6,896 bases of DNA from an uncultured Clostridia bacterium. GTDB taxonomy: Bacteria > Bacillota_A > Clostridia > Oscillospirales > Oscillospiraceae. The stretch is from NCBI GenBank assembly GCA_947167435.1, contig CAMVIC010000079.1, positions 1 to 6,896 on the forward strand, given 5' to 3'. The translations under genes were made by a program, and so were the position numbers. Below, piece by piece: positions 1 to 5,394 of this stretch. The notes beneath the pieces were generated by a model. The model was not told where the DNA came from. It did no database searches and saw nothing but the letters and a program-made list of their open reading frames with translations. Each line of letters opens with the position of its first letter. Position 1 is the stretch's first letter.

Positions 1-283
1 CGTAAAACGCACGGTCGCCGATGCTGGTGAGGCCCTTGTGGAGGCGCAAGGACCGGATGCCGCGCCGCAGATCATACCAGGGTGCGTGATCCTCTGCGCT
101 GTAATCCGCCATTTCACCTGAGCCCCGGATCGTAAGGGTGCCGTTAGCAAAGGACCAGGTCAAATTGTGTCCGTCCTTTCCGCAGACGCCGGACGTCGTT
201 TCGGCGGCGGCTGTCGGCGCGGGGGCCAGGGTCAGCAGCAGGGAGAGCAGAAGGAACAATGCCAGCAGTCGGTTTTGTTTCAT
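1..283 (-). CDS. BspA-like leucine-rich-repeat surface protein, N-terminal part (runs off left edge)
   Basis: Ninety-four codons are visible; the frame is still open at base 2. The ATG at 283-281 is preceded by GGAGGT (296-291) with a 7-nt spacer, which fixes the start. Residues 1-27 form a classical signal peptide: MKQNR, a Leu-rich hydrophobic core, then PTAAA as a signal-peptidase I site, so the protein is exported. From about residue 31 the sequence follows the N-terminal pattern of BspA/LRR_5 proteins: SGVCG, then NLTWSFANGTLTIRGSGEM, APWYD (68-72), and the first repeat ending LTSIGDRAFY (85-94). Such proteins are secreted or wall-linked and in some bacteria bind host or matrix proteins; the ligand here cannot be told. 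The rest, including any wall anchor, lies outside the window. It sits 105 bp downstream of the ATPase gene on the same strand, with no functional link visible. Family assignment is firm; role is not. Confidence 0.87.
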   Translation of the reverse strand, partial: MKQNRLLALFLLLSLLLTLAPAPTAAAETTSGVCGKDGHNLTWSFANGTLTIRGSGEMADYSAEDHAPWYDLRRGIRSLRLHKGLTSIGDRAFY

Positions 284-388
284 GTTGGTTACCTCCGGGT
301 TATTTGTGTTTTTTTATCCGTGTTTTTCGCCGCGGGAGACGGGACGCCGAAGAACCGGGGACTGAAGATTGAAAAACAATATGGGTAT

Positions 389-1762
389 CTAATTTGATCC
401 GGTATTCTCACCGGTAAGAGACAGATAGTCTCCGATTTTTCCCGCGCAATATAGCGGCAGGGTCAGCAGGCGATACGGTTTTCCCGGGTGATCGGAACCG
501 GCCGGTGTTCTGGTCTCAATCAGAGAATACTCCCGGTCATATAAGCGCACGGCTGTCTCCTCAGCACTGTTTTCAAGAAACTGATGCAGGGATTTCAGCG
601 TTCCGTCTTTTCCGGATTTGACCTCCACCGGAATCAACCCACCCTGCCACGGGTATACAAAATCGACCTCCGCATTGGATTGTTTTTTCTCTCTGGCCCA
701 GAAGGCAGGTACGTTCAGTTCTTTTCTGCCCTGCGCAAGCAATTCCTGCCAGACCACCTGTTCCGCGAGTGTTCCCCTGTAAACATCCGTCAGCTTTGTA
801 TTCTGAAAAAACATGGCCTGTATGCCGAGGCTGTAATTGATCAGTCCGGAATCCAAAAGCTGCAGTCTGGGCCTGAGCTTCTTGTCCGGGTAAACGGGAA
901 GCTCTGTACGCGTAACCGGATAGCGAAGATAAAGAAGCATTGCGCGCTCCAGCTTTCGCATACTGTTGCTCACGTCCAGGGAGCGGTAGCCGCTGTTTCC
1001 GAATTTCTCAAATGCAATTCGATTCCCGCTCTCCTTGGGGGCCGTTTCAATCACATGTCGAATCACGTCTCCCTCATGGGATGTAGAGGCATATTTGCTG
1101 ACATCATCCTTGTATGCAGTCAACAGATTGGCGTATACCGGCGCAAGCTGAGATAAATCTCTGGTTTCTACATAACGGGAAACGGCTTCCGGCATTCCGC
1201 CCACAAATGAATACAAGCGGAACAGCTTGCTGAGCTTATCATGAGCAAGCATCGGAATCGGGGTCGCCCGATAGCAATCCAACGCAGCTTCCTCACCAAG
1301 CGCCCCCATGAACTCCTCAAAATTCATGGGGAACAGATACAGATATTCCACACGGCCGACGGGGAAGCTGATCTTCCGCTTTTCCATCATGATTTCCAGG
1401 AGAGAGCCGGCACTGATCACATACAGTTCTGGAATTTCCTCGTAGAAATACCGCATCAGCATGACTGCCCTGGCCGAGTACTGAATCTCATCCAGAAAGA
1501 GCAGCGTCTCCCCTTCCCGCCGAATTCCCTTCTCCAGGCAGATATACTGGATCAAATCTTTCACCGGGAGTTCATTCTCAAACAAATGACGGTCCTGTTC
1601 GGCTTCAAGGTTCAGATAAATGAAGCAGTCAAAGGACTGCCCAAATTTCTTAACCAAAGTAGTCTTTCCTGTCTGACGTGCACCGCGCAGCACCAGCGGC
1701 TTCCGATACGGGGAAGCTTTCCACTGCTGAAGCTCCTGCTCTGCATTTCTATAGAAATCCAT
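389..1762 (-). CDS. AAA_14/DUF4143 ATP-binding protein
   Basis: The product has 457 residues, typical for this family. The N-terminal half is a P-loop ATPase: Walker A GARQTGKTT (27-35), Walker B LLFLDEIQ (87-94) and a sensor-like VISAGSLLE (115-123). The C-terminal half is the DUF4143 region, ending in a PD-(D/E)xK nuclease-like core: AEVDF (364-368) followed by PVEVKSG (378-384). These proteins are widespread in gut bacteria and often present in many copies; their substrate and process are unknown. Some are discussed as toxin-antitoxin- or defence-like, but nothing here shows that. A GTG at 1771 in the same frame is an alternative start, but it forms part of the GAGGTG Shine-Dalgarno sequence for the ATG at 1762, so I prefer the ATG. 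The gene has its own promoter and looks less GC-rich than the threonine genes, which suggests acquisition by transfer. No partner gene is adjacent. Confidence 0.9.
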   Translation of the reverse strand: MDFYRNAEQELQQWKASPYRKPLVLRGARQTGKTTLVKKFGQSFDCFIYLNLEAEQDRHLFENELPVKDLIQYICLEKGIRREGETLLFLDEIQYSARAVMLMRYFYEEIPELYVISAGSLLEIMMEKRKISFPVGRVEYLYLFPMNFEEFMGALGEEAALDCYRATPIPMLAHDKLSKLFRLYSFVGGMPEAVSRYVETRDLSQLAPVYANLLTAYKDDVSKYASTSHEGDVIRHVIETAPKESGNRIAFEKFGNSGYRSLDVSNSMRKLERAMLLYLRYPVTRTELPVYPDKKLRPRLQLLDSGLINYSLGIQAMFFQNTKLTDVYRGTLAEQVVWQELLAQGRKELNVPAFWAREKKQSNAEVDFVYPWQGGLIPVEVKSGKDGTLKSLHQFLENSAEETAVRLYDREYSLIETRTPAGSDHPGKPYRLLTLPLYCAGKIGDYLSLTGENTGSN

Positions 1763-1768
1763 ATCTGA

Positions 1769-1774
1769 CACCTC
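1769..1774 (-). promoter_or_regulatory. Ribosome binding site of the ATPase gene (decides the start)
   Basis: On the minus strand this reads GAGGTG, 6 nt before the ATG at 1762-1760. The competing GTG start at 1771-1769 is the last three bases of this motif and has no other ribosome binding site at a proper distance upstream. Confidence 0.6.
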
Positions 1775-1800
1775 GAGCGGAAATTAACAAAGTCAAGGTG

Positions 1801-1829
1801 ATTTTAATCCATCGTCTTAATAAAGTCAA
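1801..1829 (-). promoter_or_regulatory. Sigma-A-type promoter of the ATPase gene
   Basis: On the minus strand the -35 box is TTGACT (1829-1824, 5 of 6 consensus bases), the spacer is exactly 17 nt and the -10 box is TAAAAT (1806-1801, 5 of 6). Transcription would start near 1794, leaving a leader of about 30 nt that contains the GAGGTG ribosome binding site. The -35 box lies in repeat copy 2 and the -10 box in copy 1. Confidence 0.7.
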
Positions 1830-1833
1830 GGTG

Positions 1834-1862
1834 ATTTTGCTGAATATGCCATTTAAAGTCAG
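1834..1862 (-). promoter_or_regulatory. Possible second, weaker promoter 33 bp upstream
   Basis: On the minus strand CTGACT (1862-1857) and CAAAAT (1839-1834) are separated by 17 nt. This is the same geometry as the main promoter, shifted by exactly one 33-bp repeat unit, with one consensus base lost in each box. It may be a weaker tandem promoter or only a relic of repeat duplication. Confidence 0.35.
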
Positions 1863-1880
1863 GGCTGTCGTTTTGAGTCT

Positions 1881-1912
1881 GCGGGAAAGCCGTTGTGAAT
1901 CGGCGTTTCCGC
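1881..1912. repeat. GC-rich imperfect hairpin
   Basis: GCGGGAAAGCCG (1881-1892) pairs with CGGCGTTTCCGC (1901-1912) around an 8-nt loop, with one mismatch and one G-T pair in 12 positions. It is the first of the chain of hairpins filling the gap between the ATPase and thrC genes. Confidence 0.5.
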
Positions 1913-1914
1913 GT

Positions 1915-2038
1915 GTAGGGGCGCTTTCCCTTCGGGACTAAGGGCTTCGCCCTGTCGCTGAAGCGCCCGCGGACATGGTACCGCGTCGACGTTTTCGGGA
2001 GGGGCATACCCGCAGGGCACGCAGAGCCCCTCCCCTAC
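1915..2038. repeat. Structured intergenic element bounded by inverted GTAGGGG
   Basis: The element begins with GTAGGGG (1915-1921) and ends with its reverse complement CCCCTAC (2032-2038). The left half has an 8-bp outer stem GGGCGCTT/AAGCGCCC (1919-1926/1961-1968) enclosing two small hairpins, TCCC-ttc-GGGA (1927-1937) and AGGGC-ttc-GCCCT (1941-1953), so it can fold as a branched shape. A short stem CGCGG/CCGCG (1968-1972/1981-1985) follows. The right half has a 9-bp stem GGGAGGGGC/GCCCCTCCC (1997-2005/2026-2034) around CCC-gca-GGG (2009-2017). No credible coding frame covers it. It resembles short non-autonomous palindromic repeats scattered between genes in GC-rich gut clostridia; that resemblance is from memory, not from a search. 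Confidence 0.5.
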
Positions 2039-2077
2039 GGTGGCGAATCTGCATTCTTGCGTGCAGGCAGGGCTTGC

Positions 2078-2099
2078 GGAGGCATCCGGGGATGCCTCC
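2078..2099. repeat. 10-bp perfect palindrome
   Basis: GGAGGCATCC (2078-2087) and GGATGCCTCC (2090-2099) pair perfectly across a 2-nt centre. A competing outer stem GCAGGG/CCCTGC (2067-2072/2098-2103) overlaps it. No T-run follows on either strand, so it is not a typical terminator. Confidence 0.5.
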
Positions 2100-2127
2100 C
2101 TGCGGGGCATCGGCCACATTTTTGCGC

Positions 2128-2157
2128 GCAGGGCGGGATGAGTTCATCCCGCCCTGC
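2128..2157. terminator. 14-bp perfect hairpin downstream of thrC (non-canonical 3' end)
   Basis: GCAGGGCGGGATGA (2128-2141) and TCATCCCGCCCTGC (2144-2157) form a 14-bp perfect stem around GT. It starts about 30 bp past the thrC stop and would be very stable in RNA. No U-tract follows it on either strand, so a classical intrinsic terminator is not supported. It may still protect or define the 3' end of the pheB-thrC transcript, or be another member of the adjacent hairpin array. Confidence 0.4.
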
Positions 2158-2176
2158 TGAAAACTGAAAACTGAAA
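2157..2176 (-). repeat. TTTTCAG heptad repeat after thrC
   Basis: On the minus strand this reads TTTCAG, TTTTCAG, TTTTCAG, beginning 11 bases after the thrC stop codon. The same heptads follow lysC at 6724-6742 in the same sense relative to transcription; 17 bp (2157-2173 and 6724-6740) are exactly complementary between the two sites. Confidence 0.7.
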
Positions 2177-2187
2177 CCCGAAAGCTG

Positions 2188-3658
2188 TTATAAGGTCTCC
2201 AGCTGCTTCAGGACGTAGTCGGTCAGGTCTTCCCGGTTGATTACGTCGGTGTGCAGCACGGGCTTTTCCTTCAGGCCTGCCAGGCCTTTGGGGATGCTCA
2301 GGCCGCTGCGGGCGGCCAGCTGCTCCATCTGCTGGAACTCATCCCCCTCCGCCTGTTCGCCGATGGCGGCGAGCACCGCCGCCGGGAACTTGAAGGGGGA
2401 GGCGGTGGACAGCACCACCACCGGCGCCTGGTCCTGCCGGGCAGCCTTGAACTTTTCCGCCACGTGGAAGGCCACCGCCGTGTGGGGGTCGCAGAGATAG
2501 CCCTGCTCCCGCCAGATTCTGCCGATGGTCTCGCGGCACTCGTCCTCGCCGCAGCAGCCGCAGTCGAAGCTCTCCTGAATGGCGGCCAGGGTCTCCAGGT
2601 CCAGATGGTAGACGCCGTATTTGCTCAGCTCGTCCATCCAGAAGGCCACCTTCTCCGTGTCGCCTCCGGAGGCCAGGAACAGCAGCCGCTCCAGGTTGGA
2701 GGAGACCAGGATGTCCATGGAGGGAGAGCTGGTCTTGTGAAACTGCCGGTTCCGGTCATAGACGCCGGTGCGCAGAAAGTCGGTGAGGACCCGGTTTTCG
2801 TTGGAGGCGCAGACCAGGCGTCCCACGGGCAGGCCCATGAGCTTGGCGAAGAAGCCGGCCAGGATGTCCCCGAAGTTGCCGGTGGGCACCACGTAGTCCA
2901 CCGGCTGCCCCACTTCGATCCGCCCACGGCGGACAAGCTCGGCGTAGGCGATGAAGTAATACACCACCTGGGGGGCCAGACGGCCGATGTTGATGGAGTT
3001 TGCGGAGGACAGGCGCCTTCCCCTGCAGGACGCCGCCGGCGTTGATGGCGGCGAAGGCCCGCTTGACGCCGGTCTGGCAGTCATCAAAGTTGCCGCGCAC
3101 GGCGCAGACCTTCACGTTCTTCCCCTCCTGGGTCACCATCTGGGCCTTCTGCACCGGCGAGACCCCCTCATCCGGGAAGAACACCAGGATGCCGGTGCCC
3201 TCCACGTCGTGAAAGCCCTCCAGGGCGGCCTTGCCGGTGTCGCCGGAGGTGGCGGTGAGGATGACGATCTTGTCCTGCACCCCCTCCTGTTTCCGGGCGG
3301 CGGTAATGAGCTGGGGCAGCATGGACAGGGCCACGTCCTTGAAGGCGGCGGTGGGCCCGTGGAACAGCTCCAGGGCATAGTCCTCCCCCACCTGTTTAAG
3401 CGGGGTCAGCTCCTCGGCGGCAAATTTGCCCTCGTAGGCCCGGCAGACCAGGGTATCCATGCCCTGAAAGCCCGGCAGCAGATGCCCCAGGATTATTTCC
3501 GCCATGCCCAGGGGCGGCAGATTCAGGCAGGCTTGCCAGTCAAAGGGCCGCTCTGCCAGACCCGGGTCGATATACAGTCCGCCGTCGGGGGCGATGCCCT
3601 CCAGCACGGCGGCGGTGTCTGCCGCCTGATGGGCGCTGCGTGTGCTCTGATACAGCAT
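2188..3658 (-). CDS. thrC: Threonine synthase, interrupted by an apparent +1 frameshift
   Basis: ThrC converts O-phosphohomoserine to threonine with pyridoxal phosphate in the cytoplasm. The ATG at 3658 has AAGGAG (3673-3668) 9 nt upstream. The first frame carries HGPTAAFKD (100-108), with K107 as the likely PLP-binding lysine, TATSGDTGK (135-143) and GVSPVQKAQM (165-174). Homology leaves this frame after GGVLQG (208-213) and resumes one base later as LSSANSINIGRL, followed by VVPTGNFGD, CASNENRVLTDF and STASPFKFP, ending at the TAA at 2190-2188. The span is 1471 bp, one more than a multiple of three. Removing one G from the GGGG run (plus-strand CCCC, 3020-3023) gives one continuous 489-residue protein of normal clostridial length. 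Uncorrected, the first frame ends at 2756 with about 87 foreign residues. A sequencing or assembly error is most likely; a true pseudogene or programmed shift is possible. It follows pheB by 23 bp, probably in one operon. Confidence 0.9.
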
Positions 3659-3681
3659 GTGTTTGTTCTCCTTTAAACAGT

Positions 3682-4119
3682 TTATTCCATGGCCAAAAGC
3701 TTCACGTTGTCCACGCCGGGGGTGGCCTCCAGGCTCTCCACCAGGGCGGCCAGGGGGCCGGACAGGCCGCTTACGTCCAGGGTCAGCGTGACGCTGGCCC
3801 GGCCGTGGATGGGCGGGCTCTGGGTGATGGTGAGGACGCTGCCTCCGGCCGTGGAGATGCGCTGCAGCAGGGCGCTGAGCACGCCGGGCTCGTGGTCCAG
3901 CATCATGGCCAGCACCGCCTGCCGCCCGCCCTCCATGTCCGCCGGGGCGAAGATACAGTCCTTGTACTTATAATAGGTGCTGCGGGAAATGCCCACCTGG
4001 CGGACCGCCTGGCTCACGTCCCGAACCCGGCCGCTCTCCAGCAGGCGCCGTGCCTGCAGCACCTTTTCATAGTAATCCGGCAAAATGCTTTTGTGAATGA
4101 TGAGATAGTTCTCCAGCAT
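3682..4119 (-). CDS. pheB: ACT-domain protein of the UPF0735/PheB family, likely regulator
   Basis: The product has 145 residues, the usual size. The ATG at 4119 has GGAGAC (4133-4128) 8 nt upstream. Residues 1-30 (ILPDYYEKVLQARRLLESG) and a helix-turn-helix-like segment around 35-52 (VSQAVRQVGISRSTYYKYKD) are family hallmarks. Residues 68-143 form an ACT domain with DHEPGVLSALL (75-85) and a closing TPGVDNVKLL. ACT domains bind amino acids, and with the HTH this suggests an amino-acid-responsive DNA-binding protein. I recall, with moderate certainty and unchecked, that the Bacillus subtilis PheB homologue was renamed ThrR as a regulator of threonine genes. The setting fits: the gene leads the thrC operon and is divergent from hom-lysC. 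DNA binding here is inference. The name pheB comes from its position beside pheA in Bacillus, which does not apply here. Confidence 0.88.
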   Translation of the reverse strand: MLENYLIIHKSILPDYYEKVLQARRLLESGRVRDVSQAVRQVGISRSTYYKYKDCIFAPADMEGGRQAVLAMMLDHEPGVLSALLQRISTAGGSVLTITQSPPIHGRASVTLTLDVSGLSGPLAALVESLEATPGVDNVKLLAME

Positions 4120-4150
4120 TGTTCAAAGTCTCCAATTTGGAAAATGGGTC

Positions 4151-4179
4151 TTGCATTTCCTGCGCCCCTATGATACACT
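4151..4179 (+). promoter_or_regulatory. Candidate hom-lysC promoter with extended -10
   Basis: TTGCAT (4151-4156), a 17-nt spacer and TACACT (4174-4179) preceded by TGA (4171-4173) make an extended -10 promoter. The -35 box is weak (3 of 6) and the -10 box moderate (4 of 6). Transcription would start near 4186, about 60 nt before the hom ATG. Confidence 0.45.
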
Positions 4180-4198
4180 GTCCACGTCAAAAATACAA
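4170..4198 (-). promoter_or_regulatory. Candidate pheB-thrC promoter overlapping the hom promoter
   Basis: On the minus strand TTGTAT (4198-4193), a 17-nt spacer and TATCAT (4175-4170, 5 of 6 consensus) precede pheB. Transcription would start near 4163, about 43 nt before the ATG. Its -10 box overlaps the -10 box of the opposing hom promoter, so the two should compete or be controlled together. Confidence 0.45.
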
Positions 4199-4203
4199 GT
4201 GTC
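4173..4203. promoter_or_regulatory. Possible operator: two ATACA..TGTC direct repeats
   Basis: ATACACTGTC (4173-4182) and ATACAAGTGTC (4193-4203) are similar and start 20 bp apart, about two helical turns. They cover the hom -10 box and the pheB -35 box. ACACT (4175-4179) and AGTGT (4198-4202) also form an inverted pair. Either could be a regulator site, for PheB or another protein. The motifs are short and chance is a real possibility. Confidence 0.25.
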
Positions 4204-4245
4204 TTTTTCTCGCGGACAGAAAATTTTTTGAGAGGATACATTACC

Positions 4246-5391
4246 ATGAAAGTTGCGGTTTTGGGATACGGCACCGTGGGATACGGTGTGTATGAGATGC
4301 TGGGCCGGGCAGCCGGTCTGGAGCAGGGGCCGGTGCTGGTGCGCCCGGGCAAGAACGACGCGCCCTTCAAGGTCACAAGCATGGACGAGATCGTGAACGA
4401 TCCCTCCGTGGACGCCGTGGCCGAGGTCATGGGCGGCGTGGAGCCGGCCTTCACCTATGCGGCGGCGGCCCTGGGTGCGGGCAAGCACTTCGTCACCTCC
4501 AACAAGGCCCTGGTGGCCGCGAAAGGCGTGGAGCTCAATGCCATCGCCCGGGAAAAGGGCGTGGCCTTCCTGTTCAGCGCGGCCTGCGGCGGCGGTGTCC
4601 CCTTCCTGCACAACCTGGCCCTTGCCAGAGAGAGCGACCGGATTCTCTCCCTGGGCGGCATTCTCAACGGCACCACCAACTATATGCTGGACGCCATGCA
4701 GCGCCTGGGCCTGGACTACGCGGACGTGCTGAAGGACGCCCAGCGTCTGGGCTACGCCGAGGCGGACCCCACGGCGGACGTGTCCGGTCTGGACGCCCTG
4801 CGCAAGATCATGCTGGCCTGCGCCGTGGCCTATGACCGGCTGCCGGATGAGGGGCTTCTCAACGAGGGCATCGAGTCTGTCACCGCCGCCGACGTGAAGC
4901 ATTTTCAGTCTCAGGGCTATACCTGCAGGCTGCTGGCCAGGGGCGGGCAGAACGAGGACGGCAGCGTTTACGCCTACGTGGAGCCGGTGCTGCTGCCGGA
5001 GGGTTCGCCGGAGTGTTCCGTGCTGCAGAACTACAACATGGCCCGCTACGAGGGCGAGTGCGCCGGTCCCATCGTGCTGATGGGGCAGGGCGCGGGCCGC
5101 TGGCCCACCGCCTCCGCCGTGCTGCGGGACCTGAGCGGCATCCTGCGGGGCGAGCGGGCCATGCTGCAGCCCGGCTGCGTCCGCGCCGCGGCGGACAACA
5201 GCGGCAGCGCCCACGCCTATTACGTGCGCATGCCGGCGGATCAGGCCTGCTTCGAGGCGGAGAAGTGCGAAAAAGACGGCGACTGTGTCCGCCTCGTCAC
5301 CCGGCCCCTGCCGGTTTCTCAGATGCACGCGAAGGTCAAGGCCCTGCGGGCAGAGGGCGTGCCGGTGTTCTTCGCCGCGATAGGAGGCTGA
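4246..5391 (+). CDS. hom: Homoserine dehydrogenase, short form with degenerate ACT tail
   Basis: Hom reduces aspartate semialdehyde to homoserine with NAD(P)H in the cytoplasm, the branch point to threonine and methionine. The ATG at 4246 has AGAGGA (4231-4236) 9 nt upstream; an in-frame TTG at 4228 lacks a site and is rejected. Of 381 residues, the N-terminal Rossmann domain shows GYGTVG (7-12), EVMGG (60-64) and SNKAL with K87. The catalytic domain shows GGILNGTTNYML (137-148), AEADPTADVSGLDALRK (171-187, probable catalytic D183 and K187) and GQGAGRWPTASAV (280-292). The protein is shorter than common 400-430-residue forms: the cofactor domain has fewer residues between 20 and 55, and the C-terminus (323-381) keeps AYYVRM and a final helix-strand but lacks the usual DxPGVLA ACT segment. 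Classical ACT feedback may therefore be absent. It is 3 bp from lysC and likely co-translated. Confidence 0.94.
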   Translation: MKVAVLGYGTVGYGVYEMLGRAAGLEQGPVLVRPGKNDAPFKVTSMDEIVNDPSVDAVAEVMGGVEPAFTYAAAALGAGKHFVTSNKALVAAKGVELNAIAREKGVAFLFSAACGGGVPFLHNLALARESDRILSLGGILNGTTNYMLDAMQRLGLDYADVLKDAQRLGYAEADPTADVSGLDALRKIMLACAVAYDRLPDEGLLNEGIESVTAADVKHFQSQGYTCRLLARGGQNEDGSVYAYVEPVLLPEGSPECSVLQNYNMARYEGECAGPIVLMGQGAGRWPTASAVLRDLSGILRGERAMLQPGCVRAAADNSGSAHAYYVRMPADQACFEAEKCEKDGDCVRLVTRPLPVSQMHAKVKALRAEGVPVFFAAIGG

Positions 5392-5394
5392 GGG

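Larger units (their letters stand above)
1784..1882. repeat. 33-bp tandem repeat, three copies (third degenerate)
   Basis: The core aaagtcaaggtgatttt occurs at 1789-1805 and again at 1822-1838. The 22-bp stretches 1784-1805 and 1817-1838 differ at one base. A decayed third copy keeps aaagtca at 1855-1861, exactly 33 bp further, and tttt at 1872-1875. The period is about three helical turns, so the copies face the same side of the DNA. On the minus strand each core contains TTGACT and AAAAT and so supplies promoter elements for the ATPase gene. Confidence 0.75.

Noticed and set aside
138..397. Two overlapping plus-strand frames of about 75 codons
   Set aside because: They overlap the signal-peptide region of the BspA-like gene on the other strand and have no recognisable features.
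584..1768. Plus-strand frames of 175-190 codons opposite the ATPase
   Set aside because: Shadows of the ATPase gene; no domains and no ribosome binding sites.
1804..2160. Several 60-87-codon frames in the gap before thrC
   Set aside because: Their sequences are translations of the hairpins and tandem repeats, rich in Arg, Pro and Cys, with no supported start.
2188..3087. The C-terminal half of thrC as an independent gene
   Set aside because: Its upstream in-frame codons do not match the family and no ribosome binding site precedes it; it continues the homology of the upstream frame, so it is one broken gene.
2251..3676. Long plus-strand frames (264 and 229 codons) opposite thrC
   Set aside because: Low-complexity antisense translations of thrC codons, without domains or good start sites.
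4131..4141. Short palindrome TCCAA-T-TTGGA near the pheB ribosome binding site
   Set aside because: Five base pairs around one base is within chance expectation, and it overlaps the pheB GGAGAC; no second copy is seen.
4178..4229. A possible attenuator before hom: CTGTCC/GGACAG (4178-4183/4214-4219) then a T6 run (4224-4229)
   Set aside because: The stem is only 6 bp with a loop of about 30 nt, four A residues separate it from the T-run, and no ATG for a leader peptide lies between the likely start and hom.
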